From Rossellomorea aquimaris (GTDB lineage Bacteria > Bacillota > Bacilli > Bacillales > Bacillaceae_B), in assembly GCF_020171925.1 (NCBI RefSeq), contig NZ_JAIVAR010000001.1, positions 1,415,659 to 1,479,658 of the forward strand: DNA of 64,000 nucleotides. Direction: 5' to 3'. Position numbers and translations under genes: made by a program. Positions within the stretch are counted from its first letter, which is position 1, and each line of letters begins with the position of its first letter. Of this stretch, positions 1-6,910 are shown piece after piece. The notes under the pieces are model-generated. The model was given only the letters and a program-made list of their open reading frames with translations, had not been told where the DNA came from and searched no databases.

Positions 1-43
1 TCATCATCTCAATCATGGTAAAACCTTTTTCATTCTTTAACAT
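1..43 (-). CDS. comGC: ComGC major competence pseudopilin (5' end only)
   Basis: Only the first 14 codons lie in the window; the gene runs off the left edge. The visible peptide MLKNEKGFTMIEMM is a class 3 prepilin leader: basic residues, then G-F-T-x-I-E, where the prepilin peptidase ComC cuts after Gly and the Glu at mature position 5 is conserved. ComGC is the main subunit of the pseudopilus that carries DNA across the wall during transformation. It follows comGB by 22 bases, with an AGGAGG-like ribosome site between them. The call rests on the motif plus operon position. Confidence 0.9.
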   Translation of the reverse strand, partial: MLKNEKGFTMIEMM

Positions 44-65
44 AGAGATCCTCCTTTTATTCAGA

Positions 66-1088
66 TTAAATGCCCTGCATCATTTGAAACAGCGGCATCA
101 TGATGGAAAAGTAAATGGCCATGATGAACAAGCCGACAAACGTGAAGATCGCCGGCTGGATGTACTTCAGCATCCCGTTCCCCTTCTCTTCTAATTCTGA
201 AAAGCAAATTTCACTATACATCTTCAATTCATCTGCAAGCCTCCCGTTCTTTTGACCGTGGGAAACAACGTAGGACAACTCTTCTTGAAAAAAGGAAACC
301 CTTGAGGTGCATTCATAAAGCGGCCTGCCTTCCTTCAACCCGTTCAGCAGGTTCCTTGAAATGTATTGCAGGGTAGGCCGGTATGTCTGTTTCTCAATGA
401 TTTTCAACGATTCAGTGATCGACACGCCGTTTTTAAGGAGAAAGCTTAGTTCCCTCGCAAAAAAGTGGGTCTGCCCGTGTTTGATGAAAAAAGAAAGCAG
501 TGGAATCTTTGTCAGGAACTTGATGTGTTTTACTTGTAATAATTTATCTTTTGATAAATAGATGAATGGAATGGTCATTGCCGCAATCAGGATGAACCAC
601 AGGAAATACGAAGGAAAGCTTTCGATGAACCAAAAGAGGTAATTGTAACTTTCTGATTGGTCATAACCGAGTGTTTGATATAACGATTGAAAGCGGGGGA
701 ACAGGACCCTTCGGAGAAGGATCATTAGCATAATCGCGAACATGACGAGAAAAAGAGGATAGTGGAGGACCTTCAGTAATTTTTGTCTACCTTCACTCAT
801 CTTCAGCAGATACTCCCCGGCTTCTTTAAGGGTGGAACTCATCTCGCCATGGTGCTCTGCAAAATATATCTGCGCTGATACCTGCTTCGGCATGTTGAAT
901 TGACGGTCAAATATCGAAGAGAGTGATTCTCCCTTGTGCAGAGAGTTGGTGATCCTCCTGTTTAATTTACCTGAGCCGTTCTGCCCTGGAACAAGAAGAA
1001 AATCAATTGCTTCTGAAAATGTATATCCCTTCTCCAGGAGATCACCTGTCCTCTTCAGGAACTTTCCTTGATCATCCATTTTCTTCAT
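66..1088 (-). CDS. comGB: ComGB, pseudopilus assembly membrane protein
   Basis: About 340 residues in the GspF/PilC family, the inner-membrane platform on which the ComGA ATPase acts to assemble the competence pseudopilus. Two repeated T2SF cytoplasmic domains (about residues 10-100 and 210-305) are separated by two hydrophobic segments (about 107-130 and 150-180), with a third hydrophobic segment at the C-terminus. The reading frame is open to 1121, but the ATG at 1088 (protein starting MKKMDDQG) is preferred because it limits overlap with comGA to 17 bases and matches the usual length near 323-345. Translation is probably coupled to comGA. Confidence 0.93.
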   Translation of the reverse strand: MKKMDDQGKFLKRTGDLLEKGYTFSEAIDFLLVPGQNGSGKLNRRITNSLHKGESLSSIFDRQFNMPKQVSAQIYFAEHHGEMSSTLKEAGEYLLKMSEGRQKLLKVLHYPLFLVMFAIMLMILLRRVLFPRFQSLYQTLGYDQSESYNYLFWFIESFPSYFLWFILIAAMTIPFIYLSKDKLLQVKHIKFLTKIPLLSFFIKHGQTHFFARELSFLLKNGVSITESLKIIEKQTYRPTLQYISRNLLNGLKEGRPLYECTSRVSFFQEELSYVVSHGQKNGRLADELKMYSEICFSELEEKGNGMLKYIQPAIFTFVGLFIMAIYFSIMMPLFQMMQGI

Positions 1089-2145
1089 GTATCCATTTGT
1101 GGAACTCAGAATTCGGAACAAATCCCAATGCCACCCCCTTGTTGATCAGTGTTCGAAGTGTGGGATATTGATAATATGCATCTTCTCCCCTTGCTTCTCT
1201 TATCACTTCCTTAAGGGCACTCCCCGTCAGAATTTCATAGACCGAGGTCCTTTTCAACATGTGTCTGCCTTTACAATCCGCCTTGCATACAGTCCCGCAA
1301 ACCGAACAATTGAGCTTCACCAGCCTTTGAGCTGAAACCCCAATCAAAGTCTGCTGAATATCATGCCAGTGGACGCCAAGTTCCATCAGCCTGTAAATCG
1401 CACTTTTGGCATCTTTGGTGTGTAAGGTCGTTAAAACCAGGTGGCCAGTAAGTGCCGCACGGATCGCGGTTTCAGCAGTTTCCCGGTCACGGATCTCTCC
1501 AACCATGATAATGTCGGGGTCATGCCTCAATATTGCTTTCAATCCCGTGGAATAAGTAATCCCGGCTTTTTCATTCACTTGAATCTGAACCATATCTTCG
1601 TGGTCTTTCTCAATGGGGTCCTCCAAGGTGATGACATTGCGGTTGAGAGCAGAAGAGCAATGATGGACAAGCGAATATAAGGTCGTGGTCTTTCCGCTGC
1701 CTGTAGGGCCTGTGAAAATGATGAGTCCATGGGAATACATAAGCAGGGCGAGAAGTTTTCTTGCAGAAGAAGGATAAAGGGACATTTTTTCGAGTGGGAC
1801 TTGGAATTCCTGGGGAAGGATCCGGATGACTAGACTTTCTTTGAGATGATTGGTCGGCAGGGTGGAGATTCTAAGGGACACAGGTGAGTCACTGATCGTT
1901 GTGTTGAAGGAGCCGCTTTGAGGTTTGCGTTTTTCCCCGATATCCATCTGCGCCATGAATTTCAGATGGGCGATGAGTCTTTCACCTTGATCATGGGAAA
2001 TTGATTGAAATGGGGAGAGCACCCCCGTTTTGCGGAACTGGATGTGGTAATCATTGAGTCTGGGGATAAAGTGAATGTCGGATGCATCACCCCTAATTGC
2101 ATCTTTAAGCATGATTTCTGATAGAGCTTCTACCGATTGATAAAT
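1072..2145 (-). CDS. comGA: ComGA, traffic ATPase for DNA uptake (apparent ATT start)
   Basis: GspE/PilB-type secretion ATPase that powers pseudopilus assembly. Walker A GPTGSGKTTT lies near residue 146, Walker B is DPDIIMVGEIRD, the His box is LTGHLVLTTLHT, and a Cys-rich segment (CSVCGTVCKADC) follows. The first ATG (2112) would remove the conserved N-terminus: codons upstream read IYQSVEALSEI in frame and align with B. subtilis ComGA, which I recall as opening MDSIEKVSKN. The only well-placed start is ATT at 2145, 8 bases after AAAGGTGGTG, giving 357 residues against about 356 in B. subtilis. Function is certain; the start codon is inferred. Probably ComK-dependent, but no clean ComK box was seen. 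Confidence 0.88.
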   Translation of the reverse strand: MYQSVEALSEIMLKDAIRGDASDIHFIPRLNDYHIQFRKTGVLSPFQSISHDQGERLIAHLKFMAQMDIGEKRKPQSGSFNTTISDSPVSLRISTLPTNHLKESLVIRILPQEFQVPLEKMSLYPSSARKLLALLMYSHGLIIFTGPTGSGKTTTLYSLVHHCSSALNRNVITLEDPIEKDHEDMVQIQVNEKAGITYSTGLKAILRHDPDIIMVGEIRDRETAETAIRAALTGHLVLTTLHTKDAKSAIYRLMELGVHWHDIQQTLIGVSAQRLVKLNCSVCGTVCKADCKGRHMLKRTSVYEILTGSALKEVIREARGEDAYYQYPTLRTLINKGVALGFVPNSEFHKWIHEENG

Positions 2146-2316
2146 CGTAGTGGCACCACCTTTCTTTTTCCTTAACTTCTATATACGACAAATATTTACA
2201 AATCCCTTTATTTTTTTATTGTGGAATGGAGTTTTTTTCTTGGGTGGCTTTTGTGAAATTTAGTTTGCAGATATCACCTGACTGATTTCAATGGGAATCA
2301 GTCGTGAAGTTAACAA

Positions 2317-2331
2317 AAAATCGTTCTTTTT
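2317..2331. promoter_or_regulatory. Weak candidate ComK AT-box
   Basis: AAAA, six bases, then TTTTT, upstream of comGA. ComK boxes are AAAA-N5-TTTT in pairs; here the spacer is one base too long and no clear partner box was found. Low confidence. Confidence 0.2.
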
Positions 2332-2420
2332 CGAAGGAATAGTACTCGTTTTAAGGATTATGTATCATTTTTTATTGATATTGACCTGTGGGTGACGTCA
2401 AATTTACTGGCTTAAGAGGA

Positions 2421-2551
2421 TTTATGATCCTTAAACGGCTTTTATGATCCATTCGACAAAAAATACGCTCCAATTTAAAGACTTATGATCCTAAACTGAA
2501 AAATATGATCCCAATTCGGATTTTATGATCTTATAAGAATAATTATAATCT
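2421..2551. repeat. 20-bp-period array of TATGATCC units
   Basis: Seven units recur with near-exact 20-base spacing: TATGATCC starts at 2423, 2443, 2484 and 2504; degenerate units are TACGCTCC at 2464, TATGATCT at 2524 and TATAATCT at 2544. About ten bases (TTTATGATCC) are conserved and the next ten vary. It lies between comGA and tRNA-Gln. The period is not a multiple of three, so it is not coding. Confidence 0.85.
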
Positions 2552-2657
2552 AGACACACACTCCGAGATTGAACTCTCTCCTCATAAAAAAATAAAAAAA
2601 TTTAAACTCACTGTATATTTCCCATCCAAACTTCTCATACTATTTTTTGTAACCCGA

Positions 2658-2729
2658 TGGGCTATAGCCAAGCGGTAAGGCATCGCACTTTGACTGCGAC
2701 ATGCGTTGGTTCGAATCCAGCTAGCCCAG
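2658..2729 (+). tRNA. trnQ: tRNA-Gln (anticodon TTG)
   Basis: Cloverleaf of 72 bases. Acceptor arms TGGGCTA (2658-2664) and TAGCCCA (2722-2728) pair, with discriminator G at 2729. The D arm contains AGCCAAGCGGTAAGGC, the anticodon loop is CTTTGAC with TTG, and the T arm contains GGTTCGAATCC. CCA is not encoded. The sequence closely resembles Bacillus glutamine tRNAs. Confidence 0.95.
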
Positions 2730-2733
2730 TACA

Positions 2734-2771
2734 GACAAAGGCAGGCATTTTTTAAAATGCCTGCCTTTGTC
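2734..2771. terminator. Near-perfect 18-bp palindrome after tRNA-Gln
   Basis: Arms GACAAAGGCAGGCATTTT and its complement are separated by two bases. It lies between tRNA-Gln and the 3' end of mgsR, so it could stop transcription from both sides. There is no strong T-run on either strand, so efficiency is uncertain. Confidence 0.65.
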
Positions 2772-2788
2772 AATCCTTCCAATCCTCT

Positions 2789-3169
2789 TTAACTGCTTTT
2801 TTGGAGAGCTGGTTTTTTATCCGAGAAGCTTTTCAGACCGTCCGGGTTGTATCCGACCACCAATTTCTTGCCGTCAGTGAGTAACGGACGACGAAGGAGC
2901 TTCGGTTCTTGGATCATCAAATCGATTACGGCAGAAAGCGGAAGGTCATTCACGTCTTTCCCCAATTCTTTGAATGTCTGGCTCCGTGTTGCCAGGATTT
3001 CGTCAAGGCCTTCAGTCGTTAAGGAAAGTAATTGTACCAATTCTTCCCGGGTAGGCGTCTCCCTGAAAAGATGGCGTTCATTGAAATCAACGGAATTCGC
3101 GTTCAACCATTTTTTAGCTTTCCTGCAAGAGGTACAGCTCGGATACGTAAAAAACGTCAAGTTCCCCAT
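2789..3169 (-). CDS. mgsR: MgsR, Spx/ArsC-family stress regulator
   Basis: 126 residues of the ArsC/Spx fold. The N-terminal thioredoxin-like strand is followed by the redox pair CTSC; later segments FRETPTREEL and LLRRPLLTDGKK match MgsR (YqgZ), which modulates part of the SigB general stress regulon by binding RNA polymerase. The frame is open to 3223, but the ATG at 3169 follows AAAGGAGG at good spacing and gives the family length. A GGGTAT at 3227-3232 resembles a SigB -10, but the matching -35 is poor. Location beside yqgY and comGA is as in B. subtilis. Confidence 0.93.
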   Translation of the reverse strand: MGNLTFFTYPSCTSCRKAKKWLNANSVDFNERHLFRETPTREELVQLLSLTTEGLDEILATRSQTFKELGKDVNDLPLSAVIDLMIQEPKLLRRPLLTDGKKLVVGYNPDGLKSFSDKKPALQKSS

Positions 3170-3453
3170 TATCGTTTCCTCCTTTTTGTGTAAGAAGCAA
3201 TTCACTTTATTGATTACATACATTGTATACCCTATGTATAACTTTTGTACAGTATTTTCCCTCCAGTATTTTTGAACATTTTGTAACAGTGATGATCAAT
3301 CCCGGTCCAATCCTATTCAGAAGGTACGATTAGGGTTATATATAAGTTGTACAAAGTGATTGCCACCACATTTTTTCTAAAGGCATTTTCTATCAAAAAA
3401 AATTAATTTGAGTAGATATCACCTAATCGTCACAAACTATCATCAAACAGATA
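3170..3453. other. Divergent intergenic region mgsR/yqgY
   Basis: AT-rich promoter region for both genes. TATACAATG-like -10 sequences face mgsR and a SigA-like promoter faces yqgY. No coding sequence or RNA structure was recognised. Confidence 0.5.
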
Positions 3454-3483
3454 TTTACTTTTATAGTAATGTTCATTTATAAT
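3454..3483 (+). promoter_or_regulatory. SigA-like promoter of yqgY
   Basis: TTTACT, 18 bases, TATAAT; predicted start near 3490, upstream of AAAGGAGGG at 3507. Confidence 0.55.
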
Positions 3484-3521
3484 ATTGAATGATGGACTTA
3501 GGGTGCAAAGGAGGGTTACAT

Positions 3522-3767
3522 ATGGATCGTATGTACAGAGTTCTTGGATTCTGGACTGGAATTTTTGCTGTAATGTTCTATCTTGGTGATATGACAACGA
3601 CATCATTAATCTTTTTAGGCCAAACAGGATTCTTCATTATGTTAAGCTATCTTAAACTATCCGAACGCATGTATATCTACATATTCGGTGCCTATCTGAC
3701 TGTGTTCTTCGCTGGGTTTACTTACTGGACGACCTTTATGATGACTCCGGGTGCAGGAGGACACTAA
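3522..3767 (+). CDS. yqgY: YqgY, DUF2626 small membrane protein
   Basis: 81 residues, strongly hydrophobic with about three membrane segments, ending PGAGGH. It matches the DUF2626 family of Bacillaceae; function is unknown. The ATG at 3522 is chosen because AAAGGAGGG lies 7-8 bases before it; the frame opens earlier at 3489 without a ribosome site. It has its own promoter and terminator, so is probably monocistronic. Its Gly-Gly-His C-terminus is shared with YqgW 900 bases away. Confidence 0.9.
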   Translation: MDRMYRVLGFWTGIFAVMFYLGDMTTTSLIFLGQTGFFIMLSYLKLSERMYIYIFGAYLTVFFAGFTYWTTFMMTPGAGGH

Positions 3768-3769
3768 TA

Positions 3770-3809
3770 AAAAATTCCCTTTAGCCAAATGGCTAAAGGG
3801 AATTTTTTT
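3770..3809. terminator. Bidirectional terminator yqgY/yqgX
   Basis: Stem TTCCCTTTAGCC / GGCTAAAGGGAA with a four-base loop, flanked by A- and T-runs on both sides between convergent genes. Confidence 0.9.
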
Positions 3810-3820
3810 GTCTACCGATA

Positions 3821-4456
3821 TTAAAAACCGTTCAAGAAAGGATTTCCGTCCATTTCTTCACCAACTGTCGTTTCTGGGCCATGTCCCGGAAGTACCGCGG
3901 TGGATTCCGGAAGAGTCAGTAAGTGATCATGAATACTTGAGAGTAATTGTTCATGATTCCCGCCGGGCAAATCGCTTCGGCCGATGCTCCCCATAAAAAG
4001 TGTATCCCCGGCAAATACTATTCCCTCACTTTGTACATAATAAGAAAGACTTCCAGGTGAATGTCCCGGAGTTTCAAATAGTCCCAGTGTAAAACCGCCG
4101 ATCGATAGCGTTTTTTCTGATGATAGTAGGTGATCTGCAGGCGCAGTTTGAATATTCCCCATTCCAAAAAGCCCTGAGCCATTCAACCCTGGATCGATCA
4201 GCCACTCGGCTTCCTTCTCGTGTAGGTATACCGGTACATGATATGTATTCCTCACAGTATCGACAGCGCCTATATGATCGAAATGAGCGTGAGTCAATAG
4301 GATTGCCACAGGCTTTAAATTTTGTGCATCCAGCCAGCTTACTAATTTTTCACCTTCAGCACCGGGATCAATGATCAAGCATCTATTGGCATCATCCCAT
4401 AGAATGTAACAATTGGTTTGCAGCGGTCCTAACGGCATGCGCTTCCATTGCATCAT
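3821..4456 (-). CDS. yqgX: YqgX, glyoxalase II-like metallo-beta-lactamase-fold hydrolase
   Basis: 211 residues. The metal site motif THAHFDHIG (HxHxDH) is near residue 55, a second metal ligand is in FETPGHSPGS, GDTLFMGSIGRSDLPGG is the central motif, and the last ligand is in VLPGHGPET. These match YqgX/GloB-type hydrolases; B. subtilis YqgX has been linked to hydroxyacylglutathione- or bacillithiol-type thioester hydrolysis, but the substrate is not shown by sequence. Adjacent ATG codons at 4456 and 4453 are both possible starts. It is divergent from yqgW. Confidence 0.93.
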   Translation of the reverse strand: MMQWKRMPLGPLQTNCYILWDDANRCLIIDPGAEGEKLVSWLDAQNLKPVAILLTHAHFDHIGAVDTVRNTYHVPVYLHEKEAEWLIDPGLNGSGLFGMGNIQTAPADHLLSSEKTLSIGGFTLGLFETPGHSPGSLSYYVQSEGIVFAGDTLFMGSIGRSDLPGGNHEQLLSSIHDHLLTLPESTAVLPGHGPETTVGEEMDGNPFLNGF

Positions 4457-4668
4457 TTTCTACCTCCATTTACTTTAACAAGATACTGCTATTGTAGCAG
4501 AAGCAATGAGGAAGAGAAAAACAAATGCCATAGAAGTGTCAATTTTTAACCTCGACAAATAATAGAAAAAACTATAAAATGTTAATGAGTGCATTTATGT
4601 ACATATTAAATATCAGTATTTTGTAAGCGGTTAGTAAAACATATTTTTACATGAAAGGGGTCATATAA

Positions 4669-4842
4669 ATGGGTCTTGTAATTATTACAGCACTGGTTTC
4701 ATTATTGGCTTTGTTTGCAGTAGTAAGCACATTCAAAAACAAAAATGCTCTCGGCATTGTATTTTCATTGGCGACACTTGGCGTTTTTGGCTGGTTTACG
4801 ATTATGACTGTCCTTCACTCTGGATATCCAGGTGGTCACTAA
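4669..4842 (+). CDS. yqgW: YqgW, DUF2759 small membrane protein
   Basis: 57 residues: one N-terminal hydrophobic helix, a short basic loop (TFKNKNA), a second hydrophobic segment with GVFGWFTIMT, and the tail GYPGGH. This matches the DUF2759 family found beside yqgX in Bacillaceae. A ribosome site AAAGGGG is 9 bases before the ATG. A TATAAA-like -10 lies about 85 bases upstream. Function is unknown; its -GGH ending parallels YqgY. Confidence 0.85.
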   Translation: MGLVIITALVSLLALFAVVSTFKNKNALGIVFSLATLGVFGWFTIMTVLHSGYPGGH

Positions 4843-4856
4843 ATCGAATGATTCAA

Positions 4857-4893
4857 AGTAAAAAGCCTTCCTGTACAGGAAGGCTTTTTACTT
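4857..4893 (+). terminator. Terminator of yqgW
   Basis: Stem AAAAAGCCTTCCTG / CAGGAAGGCTTTTT, almost perfect palindrome ending in a T-run. Confidence 0.9.
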
Positions 4894-5030
4894 TGGCAAG
4901 TTACTACTCCATATAAACAAGGCGGGTGCCTCATCAAGTAAAGGGTTCCGTTTTGAGGTGCTATAACCCAAAAAATAATTCCTAATGACACTACTTATTT
5001 TGACACCCAAACTGGCGGCTATAAAAAAGT

Positions 5031-5345
5031 AAAAAGAGGCTGGGACAAAACTTAAAAACTTCCACATAAAGACCAACAATTTGAGTGTAGTCTCTTACTA
5101 CCGCTAATGATTTCCGTGCAAGACTTTGCTTTCCGCGGGTAGCCCGTGAGCCTCCTCGGCTTCGCCTGCGGGGTCTCACATGTCTAGCTGCAGGAGTCTT
5201 CATCTTGCACTTCAATCAACCGCTAGATAGAGGTAAATTCAAATGTCCTTTTGTTCAAATTAATAACCCGAACTAATTTGTCTTTTATAACCGAAATTAG
5301 TTCGGGTTTTACTTAGGGTAAAACACTTTTGTCCCAGCCTCTTTT
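5031..5345 (+). repeat. Palindromic repeat element, copy A (full length)
   Basis: Bounded by perfect 19-bp terminal inverted repeats, AAAAGAGGCTGGGACAAAA at 5032-5050 and its complement at 5327-5345. Inside are a GC-rich core hairpin (about 5111-5215) built from GCTTTCCGCGGG, GAGCCTCCTCGGCTTCGCC and GCAGGAGTC, then a second hairpin at 5265-5310 (AACCCGAACTAATTT and complement, then T-run). Copies B and C in this window share the whole layout. No transposase is present; it looks like a MITE-like or structured-RNA element. Family name not recognised. Confidence 0.85.
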
Positions 5346-5420
5346 CTTTTTGTAATAGTAATTGGTACCGGCACAACGATCTTCCATTAAAGCCCCCTAT
5401 AGCTGAAGAAGGTTGTCTTC

Positions 5421-5582
5421 TTAGAATGAGGAAAATAACCTTGGAAAAACAAAAATCAAAAATAAACCAATAACAGTATATGTAGTGTACTTTTTTCTGT
5501 TTTTTCCTTCTCTTAACTCCCAAATTCCCAATGTTAACAAATATATTCCCACTATAAGAGATAGTAAAAATAATAAAGCCAT
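5421..5582 (-). CDS. 53-residue membrane protein, unrecognised
   Basis: Hydrophobic N-terminal helix (MALLFLLSLIVGIYLLTLGI), a basic stretch (LREGKNRKK), then a second hydrophobic helix. The ATG at 5582 follows AAAGGAG by about 11 bases. A longer alternative frame at this place starts TTG and runs into the repeat element, and was rejected. AT-rich relative to flanking genes and absent from the corresponding B. subtilis interval as I recall it. It could be a small immunity or stress membrane protein; no function is assigned. Confidence 0.55.
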   Translation of the reverse strand: MALLFLLSLIVGIYLLTLGIWELREGKNRKKYTTYTVIGLFLIFVFPRLFSSF

Positions 5583-5672
5583 ATTGCAAAAAACTCCTTT
5601 ATATTTGTGGTCCTAAACACAATACACAATTATTGTACTATTCAACAATCCTGCTCCTTTAATCGAATATAC

Positions 5673-5704
5673 GAAAAGCTGAAGATCAGTTGCCAATCTT
5701 CAGC
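5673..5704 (-). terminator. Terminator of the 5729-6202 lipoprotein gene
   Basis: Stem GCTGAAGAT / ATCTTCAGC with a nine-base loop, followed on the minus strand by TTTTCG. Confidence 0.7.
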
Positions 5705-5728
5705 TATAGCCCCCTTTAATAGAATAAA

Positions 5729-6202
5729 CTATTCAAAGGACTTTGCTGTATCAATAAGTTCCTGTTTTTCAATTTTCGTTTCAGAAGCCTGAGAAAAATA
5801 TTGTAATGTATAATTTATTTTCCCTTCTTTCCACATTAAATATTTTACTCCATTTTCGTTTTCTGCATATTTTCCTTTTATTTCTCCGATATCTACACTT
5901 TCTTTTTCTAAATCCGAGCTTAAACTGACTTTACTTGAAGCGACGAGTCCTAAATGCTCATTTTTTTCTCCATAGAAATCAATGATTATTTTGGTACTTT
6001 CATTCCCAGAAGGACCTGCATCAAATGATGACTCTGCTAACTCAAACGGCAGCTTTGCTGGAAGCTTAGGTTGGAGTAGCTGCTCACTTATTTTTTCTTT
6101 CAATTCACTTTGATTGTATTCTTCTAAATTCGAGGAGCCTTGGTTACACCCCATTAAAAACAATGGTAACGACAATAGTAAAAATAGTATTCTTTTCATC
6201 AT
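5729..6202 (-). CDS. Putative lipoprotein, unrecognised
   Basis: 157 residues. The N-terminus MMKRILFLLLSLPLFLMGC is a lipoprotein signal with the lipobox LMGC, so the mature protein would be anchored outside the membrane through Cys19. The rest is acidic and predicted soluble, with no recognised domain. It is AT-rich, lies in an insertion relative to B. subtilis between yqgW and yqgV, and has an ECF-type promoter immediately upstream (6229-6254). The ribosome site is AAGGGGGAA. An envelope-stress role is inferred only from the promoter and the localisation. Confidence 0.8.
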   Translation of the reverse strand: MMKRILFLLLSLPLFLMGCNQGSSNLEEYNQSELKEKISEQLLQPKLPAKLPFELAESSFDAGPSGNESTKIIIDFYGEKNEHLGLVASSKVSLSSDLEKESVDIGEIKGKYAENENGVKYLMWKEGKINYTLQYFSQASETKIEKQELIDTAKSFE

Positions 6203-6228
6203 AAAAATTTCCCCCTTATATTTTTATT

Positions 6229-6254
6229 TACGTGTTAGGTTTGAAAAAGTTTCA
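6229..6254 (-). promoter_or_regulatory. ECF-sigma (SigW-type) promoter of the lipoprotein gene
   Basis: On the minus strand TGAAAC, exactly 16 bases, CGTA. This is the consensus of SigW/ECF promoters in Bacillus; the predicted start is about 20 bases before the ATG at 6202. Confidence 0.65.
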
Positions 6255-6591
6255 TATGTAGGCACACTGACTTATTCCGTTAACCTGCCCTTTAATGGAA
6301 TAGAAGATTTCTCTGCCTAACCTTATTTCACCATAGGTTAGGTTGCCGAATTATTTTTGACAGTCAAAACGGCGAGGCAATTGACCCTCATTTTGGCACC
6401 TTTTATTATGAGGACAATAGCTGTTGTCCGGATTAAAACTTGTCATTTGGACTGCCATTCACACGCTTTAACCCCTTGATATAATAAGAAACTGACCTAT
6501 GCCAATCCATAGGTCAGTTTTAAAGTCGTTTATACAAAATGCACCCGAAAACGGAACCCTTTACTCATCAAGGTGACCGCTTTTTTTCAAT
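6255..6591. other. Intergenic stretch with small hairpins
   Basis: No credible gene. It holds GGACAA...TTGTCC (6412-6429) and the yqgV terminator at 6489-6524. Confidence 0.4.
6489..6524 (-). terminator. Hairpin downstream of yqgV
   Basis: Stem AAACTGACCTATG and its complement with a short loop; the T-run is modest on the minus strand. Confidence 0.6.
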
Positions 6592-6903
6592 TCACTCCAT
6601 ATGCCGTTGAACGGAAGAAAGCTTTCCTTCCATCGTCCCCTTTTTATCCCTTCTGTCATCAATCCTGATGTTGGTCGCAACACGCTTTATCCCTTTTTGG
6701 AATGGGGCTTCGTGAATTTCTTGGATGACTCCTAGCAGGGTGGATAATTCCCCTTCTATGATGGTGTTCATCGGAGTCAGTTGGAAACGGATCGTTCCTT
6801 CCGCTTCATGTTTTTTTAGTATTTTTTGCAGGTCAGCGACATAGGAACTTACACTTGGTGTCTCTGTACCGATTGGAATGACCGTAACGTCAACAATAGC
6901 CAT
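6592..6903 (-). CDS. yqgV: YqgV, MTH1187/UPF0045 thiamine-binding-type protein
   Basis: 103 residues, ferredoxin-like fold of the MTH1187 family: a strand with DVTVIPIGTETPSVSSYVA, PMNTIIEGEL in the middle, and RVATNIRIDDRRDK near the end. Family members bind thiamine and are often linked to uptake, but the role of YqgV is not established. It follows yqgU by only 7 bases, so the two are probably cotranscribed from the yqgU ECF-type promoter. Confidence 0.9.
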   Translation of the reverse strand: MAIVDVTVIPIGTETPSVSSYVADLQKILKKHEAEGTIRFQLTPMNTIIEGELSTLLGVIQEIHEAPFQKGIKRVATNIRIDDRRDKKGTMEGKLSSVQRHME

Positions 6904-6910
6904 GATAAAT

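Noticed and set aside
2421..2551. The 20-bp array as a CRISPR
   Set aside because: The conserved part is only about 10 bases, spacers are about 10 bases, and there are no cas genes.
3220..3260. SigB promoter of mgsR
   Set aside because: A GGGTAT -10 is present, but no GTTTAA-like -35 stands at 12-15 bases; left as a remark in the gene entry.
5260..5589. 109-residue minus-strand open frame
   Set aside because: It starts at TTG and runs into repeat copy A; the overlapping 53-residue frame with ATG and AAAGGAG is better.
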